Under the pieces are notes generated by a model. It saw only the letters and a program-made list of their open reading frames with translations, had not been told where the DNA came from and ran no database searches. A stretch of 64,000 bases of DNA, taken from contig OX438748.1 of the NCBI GenBank assembly GCA_949316235.1, positions 2,111,001-2,175,000 on the forward strand, in the 5' to 3' direction. The first letter of the stretch is position 1, and each line of letters opens with the position of its first letter. The translations under genes were made by a program, and so were the position numbers. This document shows positions 53,390-63,761 of the stretch, one piece after another. The DNA is from Oegoconia quadripuncta. Taxonomy: Eukaryota > Arthropoda > Insecta > Lepidoptera > Autostichidae.

Positions 53390-53570
53390 TACTAGCTTTG
53401 CGAGGTGCAAGCGAGGGAACTACTCACTTTATCGGGATAAAATTTGTCATATGTTTTAATCCGGGGTATATTCTACCTGTATACCAAATTTCATCCAAAT
53501 CCGTTTCGCCGTGATTGACAAACAAACAAACAAACAAACTTTCGCATTCATAATATTAGTTTGAAAAATT
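53390..53570 (+). repeat. repeat D
   Basis: CTTTGCGAGGTGCAAGCGAG, ATACCAAATTTCATCCAAAT, AAACAAACAAACAAAC run, GCATTCATAATATTAG. Confidence 0.6.
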
Positions 53571-53696
53571 AAAATGATTTATTGTGTAACCAATTTAGAT
53601 TGTACAGGAAATACAAACAAATTACAGTCAGAAAATATGTGCAAAGGTGAGCTTACCTCTAAAGAGATCACTTCCAGCAGGCAACGCTACTGTTTT

Positions 53697-54000
53697 TTTT
53701 TTTATGCACAACGGGTTAGCTCTTGACCATAACCTCACCTGATGGTGAGTGAAGATGAGGCCGAAGGTGGAGCGTACTGACCCGGAAACCTCATCGTATT
53801 TGGGGAACTGACTATCTTATCTCTGACAACCGGAACACAACAAAACAACAAGATTAAATGGTGGTAGCTAGCCAGGCGGACATTTAAAATGCCCTACCAC
53901 CAACCAAACCGAGTACTAGATATGTGCCCCGCTGGGGATCGAACCCGCGACCACCGAATCGTAAACCCAATGTTGTTTACATTGAGCCACGGATGCGGTT
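53697..54000 (-). mobile_element. SINE C, inverted, full length
   Basis: ATGCACAACGGGTTAGCTCT tail through GGGGATCGAACCCGCGACCA (B-box) to ATTGAGCCACGGATGCGGT. The middle of the hairpin is shortened. A repeat J fragment (AAGAGATCACTTCCAGCAGG) lies just before, at 53640-53695. Confidence 0.8.
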
Positions 54001-54078
54001 AACATGTGGGTTAGAAACATTACAGGGGAACAAATAAAAAATGCGGAATAAAAAAATATATACGCAGTTAGTAACAGA

Positions 54079-54365
54079 TAATAATAATAATAAATAATAA
54101 ATATCCTTAGACATACACACAGCGCCATCTAGTTCCACAGTAAGCAACTATTATGCTTGTGTTATGGATACCAGATGGTTGATATAATACATAAATACAT
54201 TTTTTTTTTTTTTTTGTAAATAAATACTTATTATAAATGAAAACATCCATAACTCGGGTACACATGTCCGTATTCATCACACAAACATATGCCCCTAGCG
54301 GGATTCGAACCCGCAACCTTTTGGTATAGTGGTCAGAGTTGCTAACCACTACACCAAACAGGTCG
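54079..54365 (-). mobile_element. SINE B, inverted, full length
   Basis: ATAATAATAATAAATAATAA tail to CACTACACCAAACAGGTCG; B-box intact; a 17-bp poly-T in the middle. Confidence 0.85.
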
Positions 54366-54779
54366 AAACAGATACTTATGAAAAATATACATTTAATAAT
54401 GAACTACTTAAAATGTTATAAACAAATAACTAAATTACATATACAATTAATCGATACATATATATAAATAAATCATATAATAAATGCCTAATCTGTCGCG
54501 AATATGTGCTGGTAATTTATTCCACAACTGTGCAGCACGTACATTATAATAAGGGTTAAAAAAGAAATTAGAAATGGAGGAAGGATATTGTAAAGTTTTG
54601 GTTACACATGCACGCATGGGACGGGAAGGTTAGGTTAGATTCGGTTCACGTCATCCAAATGGGCTCTCGCATGCAATCAATGGGATTCAACCCAACTAAT
54701 CAAGTCAAAGAGGACAGAGAGGTTAAAACATGCTTTCTTTTGTAGGTACACAGGGTACACTTAAAATACGTCAGATTTT
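54366..54779. other. no gene recognised
   Basis: AT-rich, worn LINE-like words (ATTTATTCCACAACTGTGCA) but no readable domain. Confidence 0.3.
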
Positions 54780-55240
54780 ACATTTTTTAAACTATCTACT
54801 GCTTGTTCAAAACTCGAGAGGTTGTTCTTCTTTAAAAAAAAAAAGGTTTTTATATTACAAAATTATTAATTGTTATTTTATATTATAATATTTCATTATT
54901 AATTGTGAAATAGCCTGGTTATGCGAACGGGCTGTTTATGTCCATGAATGTTTATCATCTAAATAATCGGATATTTTATAATATGCTTTCTTAATAAGTT
55001 TCTGTTTTATAGTATCTTTAAATTTATTGAAAGGAAGATTTTGTATATCAACAGGAACCTTATTGAAAAAGAGTATACATAACCCTTTGAATGAATTACT
55101 GACTTTGCGAAGGCGACTTATGTGACCTGCAAGTTTATCTTTATTTCTTGTATTGACATCATGTTTATCACTATTTTTCCTAAATGATGCTATTTTTTTT
55201 TTTTACATATTTTAGATTTTCAGAAATGTAGTGTGACGAA
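54780..55240 (-). pseudogene. jockey-like LINE C-terminus and 3' end, inverted
   Basis: Minus strand reads KHDVNTRNKDKLAGHISRLR, KVSNSFKGLCILFFNKVPVD, IQNLPFNKFKDTIKQKLISK, AYYKISDY and LDD/W near the end. These ~85 residues are almost uninterrupted and define the family at 25195, 44110 and 52880. The start of the ORF is lost. Confidence 0.75.
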
Positions 55241-55502
55241 AAGGCTAGATTTAATCTACAATCCCTCCTAATAAACCAAGTCCATTATTGCAAATATGTC
55301 TTTATTTTATTGCAACGATAAACATAATATGGCAGAGGTGGGTAGAATAAAACGCGGTGACAAACAACAGCAGATTTAATAACCATGTGGTACTGCCAGT
55401 TTAAGTAGACCTCTTCTGTCTAAGAGAGCGCTAGTGACACTCACGACCAGTAAATTGGTCATACGTATATTCCGATGTAATATGTATCTTGGCACCATAT
55501 AC
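55241..55502. other. no gene recognised
   Basis: Unique sequence beside an exon-like segment. Confidence 0.3.
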
Positions 55503-55648
55503 CTTGAACCGTAGGTTTTTAATTAGAGCTTCTAATGAAAAGGTTGTATAACCCTGTGTGACACCGTCGAGGCCGTAATGAAAGGGCTGTAAGTCCTCGA
55601 GGGCGAAGAAATGGAAGTGAGCCAACAGTATAAGTACCCTGAAAATCC
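55503..55648 (-). other. exon-like segment, identity unknown
   Basis: On the minus strand it is bounded by AATATATTTCAG (acceptor-like) and TTCAAG/GTATATGG (donor-like). The open frame reads RVLILLAHFHFFALEDLQPF, HYGLDGVTQGYTTFSLEALI, KNLRFK, ends in phase 0, and could alternatively start at an upstream ATG near 55676 with a signal-anchor-like run. I recognise no family. It may be an orphan exon or chance. Confidence 0.25.
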
Positions 55649-55931
55649 CTGAAATATATTTCTCGTGGAGGAACACGCGAATTACGAGGCAGATTTCTCT
55701 TGCAATTTTGTGAGACTTAATTGCATTAAAATACGTCGGATTTTTGCGAAATTAAAAAACGCCTGATGTAGTCTCTACAAGATACGTATAGTTTGCAAGT
55801 ACTTAATCGAATTGTAAAGTTCGATGCATCAAACTAAGTAGAAAGACTGGATTGGTAAGATTTTCCATTGCTGGATGTGAGCTATGTCTCGTACGACAGA
55901 GTTGTTGACAAGCTAGACTAAATAACAATTA

Positions 55932-56155
55932 ATCATAATATTTTGTATTTTGCGGGCGCCATGTTGGATTTTTTACCATAAACTGTATCTTGACACTCTA
56001 GGTATCAAGAAGAATCGAGTGACACCTTGCACTTCAAAATCGATCAAGGCGATTGACCTTACAGAACAGGTAACAGAAATCTACATACATACCCTACGTA
56101 ATCTGAAAAACATTACTCTCGTCTCGCGAGTAGTCAGGTAAATATACAAGTATAT
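55932..56155 (+). repeat. repeat N
   Basis: ATTTTGTATTTTGCGGGCGC, CATGTTGGATTTTTTACC, ACACCTTGCACTTCAAAATC. Continues with ACAGAAATCTACATACATAC as at 37050. Confidence 0.55.
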
Positions 56156-56949
56156 ACTTTAATAAAATTTTAAATTTTCAGTACTTCTCTTTATTTCATA
56201 TAGAAATAGAACGCACTGGAATTTTTATCTAAAGGGTCTAACAAAATTAACCCGACAAACTTCGGCAATTGCATGTACATGACAATAAAATAATATATTC
56301 ACATAAAAACACTAGCCTTAAAAATTTTGTTTCCGAGTAAAAAAATTAAATGTAAGTGAAAATGAAAATACAAATTAACAGACTTACTTCATTTCGATTG
56401 TACCTTATTTTATCAATGACAAAAAAAGGCAACGTTCATATGGAAGACGCCAAAGGGGGTGGCGGGGCACAGGGCGCAACCAATCACAGCAAGTCGTGTG
56501 GTCACATTTCGGCGTCTTCAAAGATACCGCGGCACATGTTTTTGTGTTATGGCAAAGTACTTAGAGCGTACGGCCATTAAAGTCCAACTTACAAAATTGA
56601 CATTTCAAATTTTTTTTTTTAATAAAATCTGTTAACTTTAGGGCCTGTTTCACGACCTTCTGATAAAATGTCAGATAGCAATCTAGCAGATAGCTTATCC
56701 GACGGTTAAAACTAGCTGATATTTTTTCTCCAGTTTCACCATCTAAGTGCCTGATAAACTAACTGGCAGATAATTATCCAATAGTTTGCTTGACAGTCGG
56801 AGTGGCAAAGTCGCATTTCGAGTATTACGTTCCGTTACAGAAAACTTTTATAGCACATTACTTTTCATATAATCTTCAAAAATAGTATTTTTTCGAAATA
56901 TAGTCTGGTTCTGGTTATGGTTTGTTATTTACTTATAATTCAGTTTTTA

Positions 56950-57634
56950 AAAGTGAAAAAAAAAACGTTACATATTACAAAATTCCATCACGTAAAACGG
57001 AACGCTTGTGTTCACTCACTTTGATCCTTTCATCTTCTATCAAAGACAACACATAAGTTCTTCTTCTTCTTATTTTTGAGGATGGCAACCAGTCCACCTC
57101 ACTGTCGAGGGACATTACTGCCAGTTTCGAGTGAAAAAATTTCTCTTATTTCTTCAGTTTATAAGTCAGTCTCAGTCAAAACAAGTAATTCGTCGTATAC
57201 TTGGCGTATACAGAGTCTAGTCACGGTCAAGTCATTCTTCAGTAAAGTGGCAGAATGCTTTACAAAAGATTTTGGCGGCTTCTTGTGGGAACCCGAAAGC
57301 TCCGTTACGCACTTTAATTTACACTTCCTTTCACCTGTACACCAACACTAACGTTTGCTGCACAATATTCTGCCATTATTAAGCTTCAAAAGCTAGAATG
57401 CACAAATTATAAGAATTATAAAGAAAAATGCTACTTCACTCGCCGAGTTCCCGCCAAAAAGCCAAACACATAAGTTACTGCTTCTTTTGTCAATCGAAAT
57501 CTAATCCTAAAGTCTTGATTATCGTATAGCAAAAAATAAATTGGACGATTCCGTACCACTCGACGCCTCCGAGGTCGTGCTATACGACCGAGAAAGTTGT
57601 CAAATTCATCTTCCAAAAACTTAAATAAATCCAT
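56950..57634 (-). pseudogene. Harbinger transposase N-terminus, interrupted
   Basis: ATG at 57634: MDLFKFLEDEFDNFLGRIAR, RRRRVVRNRPIYFLLYDNQD, then FRIRFRLTKEAVTYV up to the retroposon at 57464. Beyond it the frame resumes near 57059 (VLSLIEDERIKVSEHKRSVL) and stops. The FRxRFRLxKExVxYV helix is typical of PIF/Harbinger (HARBI1-type) transposases. The catalytic DDE part is absent, so the element was already non-autonomous before the retroposon landed. Confidence 0.7.
57060..57464 (-). mobile_element. retroposon R1x, copy 3, inverted (about 405 bp)
   Basis: TTCTTCTTCTTATTTTTGAG at the left is the tail; CGAGTTCCCGCCAAAAAGCC at the right is the start. AACACATAAGTT is duplicated at 57048-57059 and 57465-57476. 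It differs from the other copies by a short duplication (TTGGCGTATAC near 57200) and scattered substitutions. Confidence 0.85.
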
Positions 57635-57980
57635 TTTACATGCAAACTTATTTTCATCCCGATTACAAAGCTAATACTACCGACATACAAAAAGCAAAGT
57701 TCTTAAAGTTACCCGCCATGTCAAAACATTCCAATTATCCGTCAGATAAAAAAATATCAACCACTTGAACTGACAGTTAAGATATATGACACTATCTGCC
57801 AGTTAAAACTAACCGAGAGTGGTGAAACAGAAATGTGTTTGTTATCTGTGAGATAACTTCTGGATAGACTATCCGGAGCTTTATCAGCAGGTGTTGAAAC
57901 AGAGCCTTAATGTTTTATTTTTAAGGTACATCCTATATACACTCTGCAACGTTTGTCGGGTTAATTTTGTTAGACCTTAT

Positions 57981-58241
57981 ATATGAAGGCCAAAATACAT
58001 ATAGGTATTAAACCCAATCGGGATCGAGGCGCCAAAATATCCGACAAATTAGCCAATTTACTACTTGCCCGAAGGAAGGCTTTTCTCGCCTCGTACAATA
58101 AGATAAAGAGGGGTCCCTATAATTTCCAGATGTAATGGCGTATTTGGTTCACGCCCATGCCCCCAATTCCGATGTAATAAGAACTGATTGGTGATTGCAA
58201 ATACCATGGGATTTATTACGGTATTACAAGAAACATGTGGA
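57981..58241. other. no gene recognised
   Basis: Moderately GC-rich piece (CGAGGCGCCAAAATATCCGA, CCCATGCCCCCAATTCCGAT), possibly an old LINE segment; nothing readable. Confidence 0.3.
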
Positions 58242-58571
58242 AACCGCCCCCGTGGCCCAATGTAAACAACATTGGGGTTTACGATTCGGAGGTCGCGGTT
58301 TCGATCCCCAGCGGGGTACCTACATGTTTAAGTACTCGGTTTAGTTGGTGGTAGAGCATTTTAAATGTCCGCCTGGCTAGCTACCACCATCGTATCTAAA
58401 TCTGCCGCCAAGCAGCAATGTCAATAGTATTGTGGTGTTCCGGTTGTCAGAGATAACATAGCCAGTCCCCCAAATGTGTTGGGGTTTCTGGGTCAGTACG
58501 CTACTACCTTCGACCTCATCTTCACTTAACATCAGGTGTGATTGAGGCCAAGTACCAACCCGTTGTGCACC
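58242..58571 (+). mobile_element. SINE C, full length
   Basis: ACCGCCCCCGTGGCCCAATG head, B-box GTTTCGATCCCCAGCGGGGT, body hairpin and tail ending CCCGTTGTGCAC. It stops about 90 bp upstream of the KATNAL2 X-box. Confidence 0.85.
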
Positions 58572-58658
58572 CGGTGTCGCCCTATTCCCGCTAAAAACAC
58601 AACTTATTTACCGCCACGAACTTTTAAATTTAAATCACATCAAGCATTCCGCGTCCTA

Positions 58659-58673
58659 GTTGCCTATAGCAAC
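58659..58673. promoter_or_regulatory. RFX X-box motif upstream of KATNAL2
   Basis: GTTGCCTATAGCAAC is a perfect inverted pair of GTTGC(C/T)/(A/G)GCAAC half-sites with 3-bp spacing, the consensus bound by RFX factors that drive ciliary genes. It is 172-186 bp upstream of the ATG. A weaker second site, GTTGCTTGGCAAT, lies at 58736-58748, and an AGCAAC half-site at 58690-58695. That RFX acts here is inference. Confidence 0.55.
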
Positions 58674-58844
58674 AAAAATAACAGCCCTTAGCAACAATTA
58701 GCTAACCTCTTTGCTCCAAACTTTTCGCATTCCTCGTTGCTTGGCAATAGACAAAACCCAGCTACAATTTGACGCATCGCTGCGCTCATGTCATTTGGGG
58801 GAGACAAGAGTTTGCTTACATTTACCGGGTGGATATAACGCGAA

Positions 58845-58892
58845 ATGGCAGGGATTACTAGACCTTTGAGTCAGATGAGGAAAATTGAAACT
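58845..58892 (+). CDS. KATNAL2: KATNAL2 (katanin p60-like 2), exon 1
   Basis: ATG at 58845 (context CGAAATGG) opens 16 codons, MAGITRPLSQMRKIET, ending in phase 0 at a CT/GTAAGTAG donor. Spliced to 62444 it continues KEALFRNRKRILKYLV without loss of frame. The exon precedes the LisH exon of a katanin-like AAA ATPase and follows an X-box promoter motif. The encoded start (short basic stretch containing an RK and a following acidic residue) is compatible with KATNAL2 N-termini, but the segment is too short to identify alone. Assignment rests on position, phase and splice sites. Confidence 0.7.
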
Positions 58893-59329
58893 GTAAGTAG
58901 AGTAATATTCTTATAATAGTAAGTAATAGTCTGTAGCGTTTGCTGTAGAGACAATAGGCTCGTCAACAGACGGACAGAAAATCATTCACGACCTGGTTTT
59001 GGTGTTATATCACATTGGTGATGACGTCTTTTTTATTATTAAATAATAAGAAATTTTATACAATAGCTTCTTGCACATAGTTTCAGTTAAATGGTGGTTT
59101 TAAGTTTATTTAGAGGCAAATTTTCTTAGAACAAAAGTTTATAATTTAAATCAAATTTCAGTTTCTAGTCAAATGGCACTGTACGTTGCTTTTGAAGCCA
59201 TTTACATAATGCGAGATTACCATAAGTAACTCTGATAAATACTGATAGCAACAGGCGTGATTTTCTTGCTGTTGGGAAAATCGGGTCTATAAGTCAATTT
59301 TTTCTCTTTCTTTCTTTTATTTTTCTTTT

Positions 59330-59570
59330 TTTAGAACATACATACAGCGCCATCTAGTTCCACACTAAGCAACTAGGCTTGTATTATAGATACCAGATGG
59401 TTGATAAACTACACAAATACATTTATTTTGTAAATAAATACATAAATAAATGAAAAACATCCATAATTAGGGAACACATGTCTGTATTCATCATACAAAC
59501 ATATGCCCCTAGCGGGATTCGATCCCGCGACCTTTTGGTATAGCAGCAGAGTTTCTAACCACTACACCAA
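59330..59570 (-). mobile_element. SINE B, inverted
   Basis: ACATACAGCGCCATCTAGTT to CACTACACCAAATTA; B-box GCGGGATTCGATCCCGCGAC with one change. Confidence 0.85.
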
Positions 59571-59703
59571 ATTAATATGTTATTGTTGAAAATAAATAAA
59601 GTTTCTATTGCAACGTAAGAAAAAGATACGGCCTAGCGTTTTTCCATATTATGTTCCACTGACAAATCAATAAAACCTATCTGATATTTCCCGTGAAAGA
59701 AGA

Positions 59704-60292
59704 CGTAGGTAGTGACTAAGATTGAAAAAGGTATGCTGAGATCGTTGGCTGAGATCAACGAATTAGATAAAGATATCACGTGTCTTATGTTAAAATAAAT
59801 GCTTCAAGTTTGAAGTTTGAACCTTAATGCTCCAACGACCATCAGTTCCTCGGGCTACGTGTGTGTTATGTGTAATACATGCATATGAAACGAAGCCAGG
59901 GCGGGTTGCTAGTAAATTACAAATGCGACAGTTTGGTTTGGACATGTGGAGAGGATGAATGAAAAATATTAACGAAAGAGACATGATATAGAATGGGGTA
60001 CGATTGATAGGGGAATACCACTTTGATTTTTTGATGATTTCAATAATTTTAAACATACGATAATTTCCCTATATATTTTGAATTCAAAGAAATACCCATC
60101 AATTGGGCATTTTTTTTTAATGAAACACATTTTTCAACTTTAGCTTATTTAGTTACTTGCTTAGTACTTGTGTTTCTAACAAATGCTTAATTTTTAGCAA
60201 TTGTTACATTTGTTCGTAGCAATTGGAAGTCTGTGGTCTCTGCCTACCCCTACGGGAAACAGGCGTGACATTATGTATGTATGTATGTATGT
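59704..60292 (+). pseudogene. RTE-like LINE family 2, scrambled fragments
   Basis: AGTGACTAAGATTGAAAAAG at 59712, TTTGGACATGTGGAGAGGAT at 59936 and AAGTCTGTGGTCTCTGCCTA at 60228 are three separate pieces of the family at 37905. The last ends CAGGCGTGACATTATGTATG with an ATGT microsatellite tail (60271-60293). Between them is unrelated sequence. Confidence 0.5.
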
Positions 60293-60399
60293 TACTACAC
60301 TTTCTTAAATGTTTCAAGAAAATAGCGGATATTCCTTTTTCCGAGGTCAAACCGTATTTTCCCTGGGCTTTAAGAAGACACATAAAGATCTAACTAACA

Positions 60400-60612
60400 T
60401 TAGAAATGCGAAAGTTTGGATGTTTGTTCGTTTGTTGCTCAGTCACGGCGAAATTGATGAACGGATTTGGATGAAATTTGGTATATAGGTAGAACATACC
60501 CAGGATTAGGACAATAAAGTATCTCGATAAAGTGAGTATCTAGTTCCCGCGAGATAAACAAATTAACCATATCAACGATAAAGTTATTCTACGCAAGCGG
60601 AATGCTAGTTCA
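60400..60612 (-). repeat. repeat D, inverted
   Basis: ATTAGAAATGCGAAAGTTTG, CGGATTTGGATGAAATTTGG, GTTCCCGCGAGATAAACAAA, CGCAAGCGGAATGCTAG. Confidence 0.65.
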
Positions 60613-60796
60613 GAATAAAAACCGAACCATATTGCTTCACTGTCACTTGAGAGCCTCTTCAAATTACTGTCTTATTCAATGAAATGTAAATGGGTGTTAA
60701 TACCCGTCTCCAAAAGCTGACTCTTATGGGCCATCACATCACCTACAGATGCACATTACGCCCCCACAGAGACGTTGCTAAAATATGGGCATAATA

Positions 60797-61240
60797 TTGG
60801 GTCTTTACCTATGAAATTGGAGTATTTTTCTTCGTTAATCATATGTACCAATTCCTGCGATTTTCAAAGCTATATCCAAATTTGTTTTTTATTTGGAAAA
60901 TGGAATATTATTTCAAGGTTTCACATGAAATATTTTTTAATTTATGGGCTAAATCACATAATAAAAAAAATTTTAACAGAGCTCTTTTGATGTGCTTCCC
61001 GTAATTATTTCTTAGATTCGCTGAAACTTTTATAAAGCGGTTACATTTTAAAATTAACGCTGCCTATACTTAACTTAATGTTATCCGATAATATGCAGCT
61101 TTAGCTAAATTTGGATTTGCCGTTCCCAAAAAAAATCAAAAATGTTTCTATGGAAAAAACAATCTTAATGAAATTCTTCATACAAAACGCCAATTTCAAC
61201 CTATGAAATTATGTTTATGAATGTGTATGAAAGGACCTAA
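60797..61240 (+). mobile_element. mariner-derived MITE, copy 5
   Basis: TA-flanked (60795-60796, 61241-61242), TTGGGTCTTTACCTATGAAA to GAAAGGACCTAA. The right end carries a small duplication (CCTATGAAATT) but the interior is complete. Confidence 0.8.
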
Positions 61241-61337
61241 TATTATGTTAGTCAACAAAATTTAAACTTGGTAATATTCGAGAACAAAGAAAACAGATCA
61301 CACAAGAAATCTTTATACTCGTACAACTCATACATTT

Positions 61338-61548
61338 GACGACCGATTGGTGTAGCGGATGGTGACCCTGTCTGTGAAACTAATCGTTGCGGGTTCGAAT
61401 CCCGTAAGGGGTAAATGTTTGTGTGATGAATACGAACATTTGTTCCCGCGTCATGGATGTTTATATAAATTTTATATATATATTTATCCCTTAAAGATCC
61501 ATAGTGCAAGCTTGGCTAAGTTTGGAACTAGATGGTTGGTGAAAGTGT
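61338..61548 (+). mobile_element. SINE A
   Basis: GACGACCGATTGGTGTAGCG head, B-box GGGTTCGAATCCCGTAAGGG, body to AGATGGTTGGTGAAAGTG. The B-box is intact; the acceptor-arm bases have drifted. Confidence 0.85.
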
Positions 61549-61556
61549 AAAGTGTA

Positions 61557-61650
61557 AGAGTCAGCTTTGTGAATTAGCCGTAAATTTAAATGTAATATTA
61601 ATAGTGACGTTTTCAAGTGATAATTTTATCCTATGAATAATTTGATTTGA

Positions 61651-61690
<40 letters not shown>
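61557..61690 (+). repeat. repeat M with TTGA microsatellite
   Basis: AGAGTCAGCTTTGTGAATTA, TTTTCAAGTGATAATTTTAT, CCTATGAATAATTTGA, then about ten TTGA units (61648-61690). Confidence 0.65.
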
Positions 61691-61693
<3 letters not shown>

Positions 61694-61794
61694 CATGACT
61701 CTACTACTACGCATCACTAGTTTAGTCGTAAAGAAAAATACACCAAAAAACTGTGTCAAAAGATAAAAAATTTTCGAACGGCTTAATGATGTTC

Positions 61795-62380
61795 GTAAAA
61801 GAGGCCAAGTGCGTGTCGGGCCGTCCACAGCGTAGGGTTCCGTAGTCACAAGATGCGGACGTAGAGTGAGGCTTTTTGTTGCTTGATAATTTTCATGGAA
61901 AGTAGGTACATTTAATAAGTTTTTCGACTATATCTTTAACTGGTAAAGCCTACTTAGCTGTGATAGTTTTCCTTTTTATTTCGTTAAACTGCCGTAATTC
62001 TTTCACGTATCCAAAATCACCCGTTTAGCTGGCAGGGGCGAGGGGACTCTTGACTCTAACAAAAAATTGCAATTAAAGCTCTATATTTCTCATACGGATC
62101 CCTGAATCGAAAAACTGTTCAAACTAACCCCTAATATTTTTGAACGACCTATGCAACGACAACCCCAAAAAATCATTGCCTACTTTAATTTTCGGAGAGG
62201 TACCTACACTAAAAAAAAAATTCAAGATTTTATTTTGCTACTTTGTCGGTGTGATTAATATGTATACCCATGCCAAATAACAGTTTTCTAGTATTAAGAA
62301 CCTCTGTTCTAAACCACGGAAAGACAGAGAAACATAGCGAAACTATATGGGTTTCTTGTTGACTGCGGAACCCTATAAAC
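61795..62380. repeat. repeat I, lepidopteran-type intron repeat
   Basis: AGGCCAAGTGCGTGTCGGGC, GTAGGGTTCCGTAGTCACAA near the left and GACTGCGGAACCCTATAAA near the right. GGCCAAGTGCGAGTCGG/AGGGTTCCGTA-type repeats are abundant in moth and butterfly introns (from memory). The ends carry AGGGTTCCG and its inverse. It stops about 60 bp before KATNAL2 exon 2. Confidence 0.55.
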
Positions 62381-62443
62381 ATCCGACTTGATTAATGGAA
62401 AACCCAAGTCTTTTATGCCTTTGTCTTTGTTACTTTGTTCTAG

Positions 62444-62608
62444 AAAGAAGCCCTGTTCCGCAACAGGAAGCGTATCCTCAAATACTTGGTGCTAGCCTAC
62501 CTGAAGCAGGAGGGATTCTTCCACTCAGCTGAGACCCTTACGTCGGAGGCGGCAATCACAGGCGAGTTCGAGGTCTGTGATAACATCGACCTGGACATTA
62601 TTCTGCAG
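62444..62608 (+). CDS. KATNAL2: KATNAL2, exon 2 (LisH domain)
   Basis: 165 nt, 55 codons, phase 0 at both ends, between TTTGTTCTAG and CAG/GTGCGTACG. Together with exon 1 these are residues 17-71. It encodes KRILKYLVLAYLKQEGFFHS and AETLTSEAAI, a LisH dimerisation motif (L/I-x2-YL-x2-(E)GF-x2-(S)A-x2-L), followed by FEVCDNIDLDIIL, which matches the FEVCDNIDLETIL stretch just after LisH in KATNAL2 proteins (from memory). KATNAL2 is an AAA ATPase of the katanin p60 group, which severs or remodels microtubules and is linked to cilia and sperm flagella. The AAA domain must lie beyond the window. The EGFFH/AETLTSEA wording differs from vertebrates but keeps the fold. Confidence 0.88.
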
Positions 62609-62827
62609 GTGCGTACGAAGTAAATTAAGCGATTATATCATAGAAACCATACCTACTGTGTTAAAGCTAAATAACTTCGTAACGGCTTATCCGATATTCA
62701 TCAAACATTGCTAAGAACATATCGCCTCGTTTAGTCTTTAAAAATCGCACTCAAATTGGACTAGGTACGGATTACTGACATACATCCGGAAATAACTATT
62801 TAAATACCAATTTAATTCTCATAATAA

Positions 62828-63115
62828 AAACGTATGCTGATATGGTTTGGACATATAGAGAGGATGAAAGAAAGAAGACTAACGCAAGAGATATACGATG
62901 CGAATGTGGATGGTAGTGTTGGTAGGGGAAGACCACGACGAACGTACCATGATCAAATCGGGGACGTCTTAAAGAAAGGCCAAGTCAAGAGTACCCTAAA
63001 CCGACGGCATGTATGAACAACCTTATGAGAGTGAATGAAGCAAAAGAGGTGTGTCATGATCGTAGCAAGTGGAAGTATGTGGTCTCTGCGGGAAACAGGC
63101 GTGACTTTATGTATA
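62828..63115 (+). pseudogene. RTE-like LINE family 2, C-terminal fragment
   Basis: [56 protein letters not shown], then a frame change to [29 protein letters not shown] is intact here, unlike the 37905 copy. Confidence 0.75.
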
Positions 63116-63269
63116 AAAATAAAAACCAGACAATATATTTTCTATTTCGCGGCCGCCATGTTTTTTTTTTGGGTTTATTACTGCAGTGCGATCCCGAGTG
63201 GCCGAAGTATTCATCGTGCGAAGAATGATTAAAAAAATGTATATAGTTATACTCAAAGTTCCACTCAGT
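63116..63269 (+). repeat. repeat N fragment
   Basis: AATAAAAACCAGACAATATA, TTTCGCGGCCGCCATGTTTT; short and worn. Confidence 0.4.
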
Positions 63270-63532
63270 AAATAAATAAATAAATATCTTTGCACATACA
63301 CAGCGCCATCTAGTTCCACGCTAAGCAACTAGGCTTGTGGATACCAGATTGTTGATAAATTACACAAATACATTTTTTTTTGTAAATAAATACATAAATA
63401 AATGACAAACACCTATAACTCGGGCACACATGTCCGTATTCATCATACAAACATATGCCCATAGCGGGATTCGAACCCGCGACCTTTTGGTACAGCAGCA
63501 AAGTTTTTAACCATTACACCAAACAGGTCGTC
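63270..63532 (-). mobile_element. SINE B, inverted, full length
   Basis: AATAAATAAATAAATATCTT tail to ACACCAAACAGGTCGTC; B-box GCGGGATTCGAACCCGCGAC intact. Confidence 0.85.
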
Positions 63533-63761
63533 AAATATCGTCGATTAGGCGATGTAGGACTGTGCGACACGCCATTTGTTACCATAAAATTAGGGTTGCC
63601 AGATGGTATCCAAAAGGAGGACATGCCCTCCTTTTCCATGATTTGTCCTCCCGTCCTCCCTTACCTACTGTTTGTCCTCCTTTGTGCTAAACGCTAAACA
63701 TCGTTCAACATTTCGTGTCGAGCGTGCATGCGTGCGAAGTCAAAAGCTCTGGGCTTTGCGA

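Larger units (their letters stand above)
56641..57906 (-). mobile_element. PIF/Harbinger element nested in repeat G
   Basis: Inverted ends GGGCCTGTTTCACGACCTTC and inverse of GGCTCTGTTTCAACACCTGC, flanked by TTA at 56638-56640 and 57907-57909. The homologous G copy at 45.2 kb has a single TTA at that place. Subterminal TCAGATA/TATCTGA-type words repeat. It keeps a transposase N-terminus on the minus strand and is about 850 bp without the retroposon inside it. Confidence 0.8.
56236..57980 (+). mobile_element. repeat G element carrying nested insertions
   Basis: It starts GGTCTAACAAAATTAACCCG and ends with the inverse (CGGGTTAATTTTGTTAGACC at about 57958-57977), so G is a DNA element with about 25-bp inverted ends. 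Its interior (GTTTCCGAGTAAAAAAATTA, AACCAATCACAGCAAGTCGT, TCAAAGATACCGCGGCACAT) matches 44925-45300. A Harbinger element sits within it at 56641-57906, and a retroposon within that. Confidence 0.7.
58893..62443 (+). other. KATNAL2: KATNAL2 intron 1, about 3.55 kb
   Basis: From GTAAGTAG to TTTGTTCTAG. It holds a SINE B, LINE fragments, repeat D, a mariner MITE, a SINE A, repeat M with a TTGA microsatellite and repeat I (separate entries). The 58893-59329 part holds nothing recognised. Confidence 0.65.

Noticed and set aside
57076..57351. 91-codon open frame on the plus strand
   Set aside because: It is the antisense of retroposon R1x copy 3; the same frame is broken in the other two copies.
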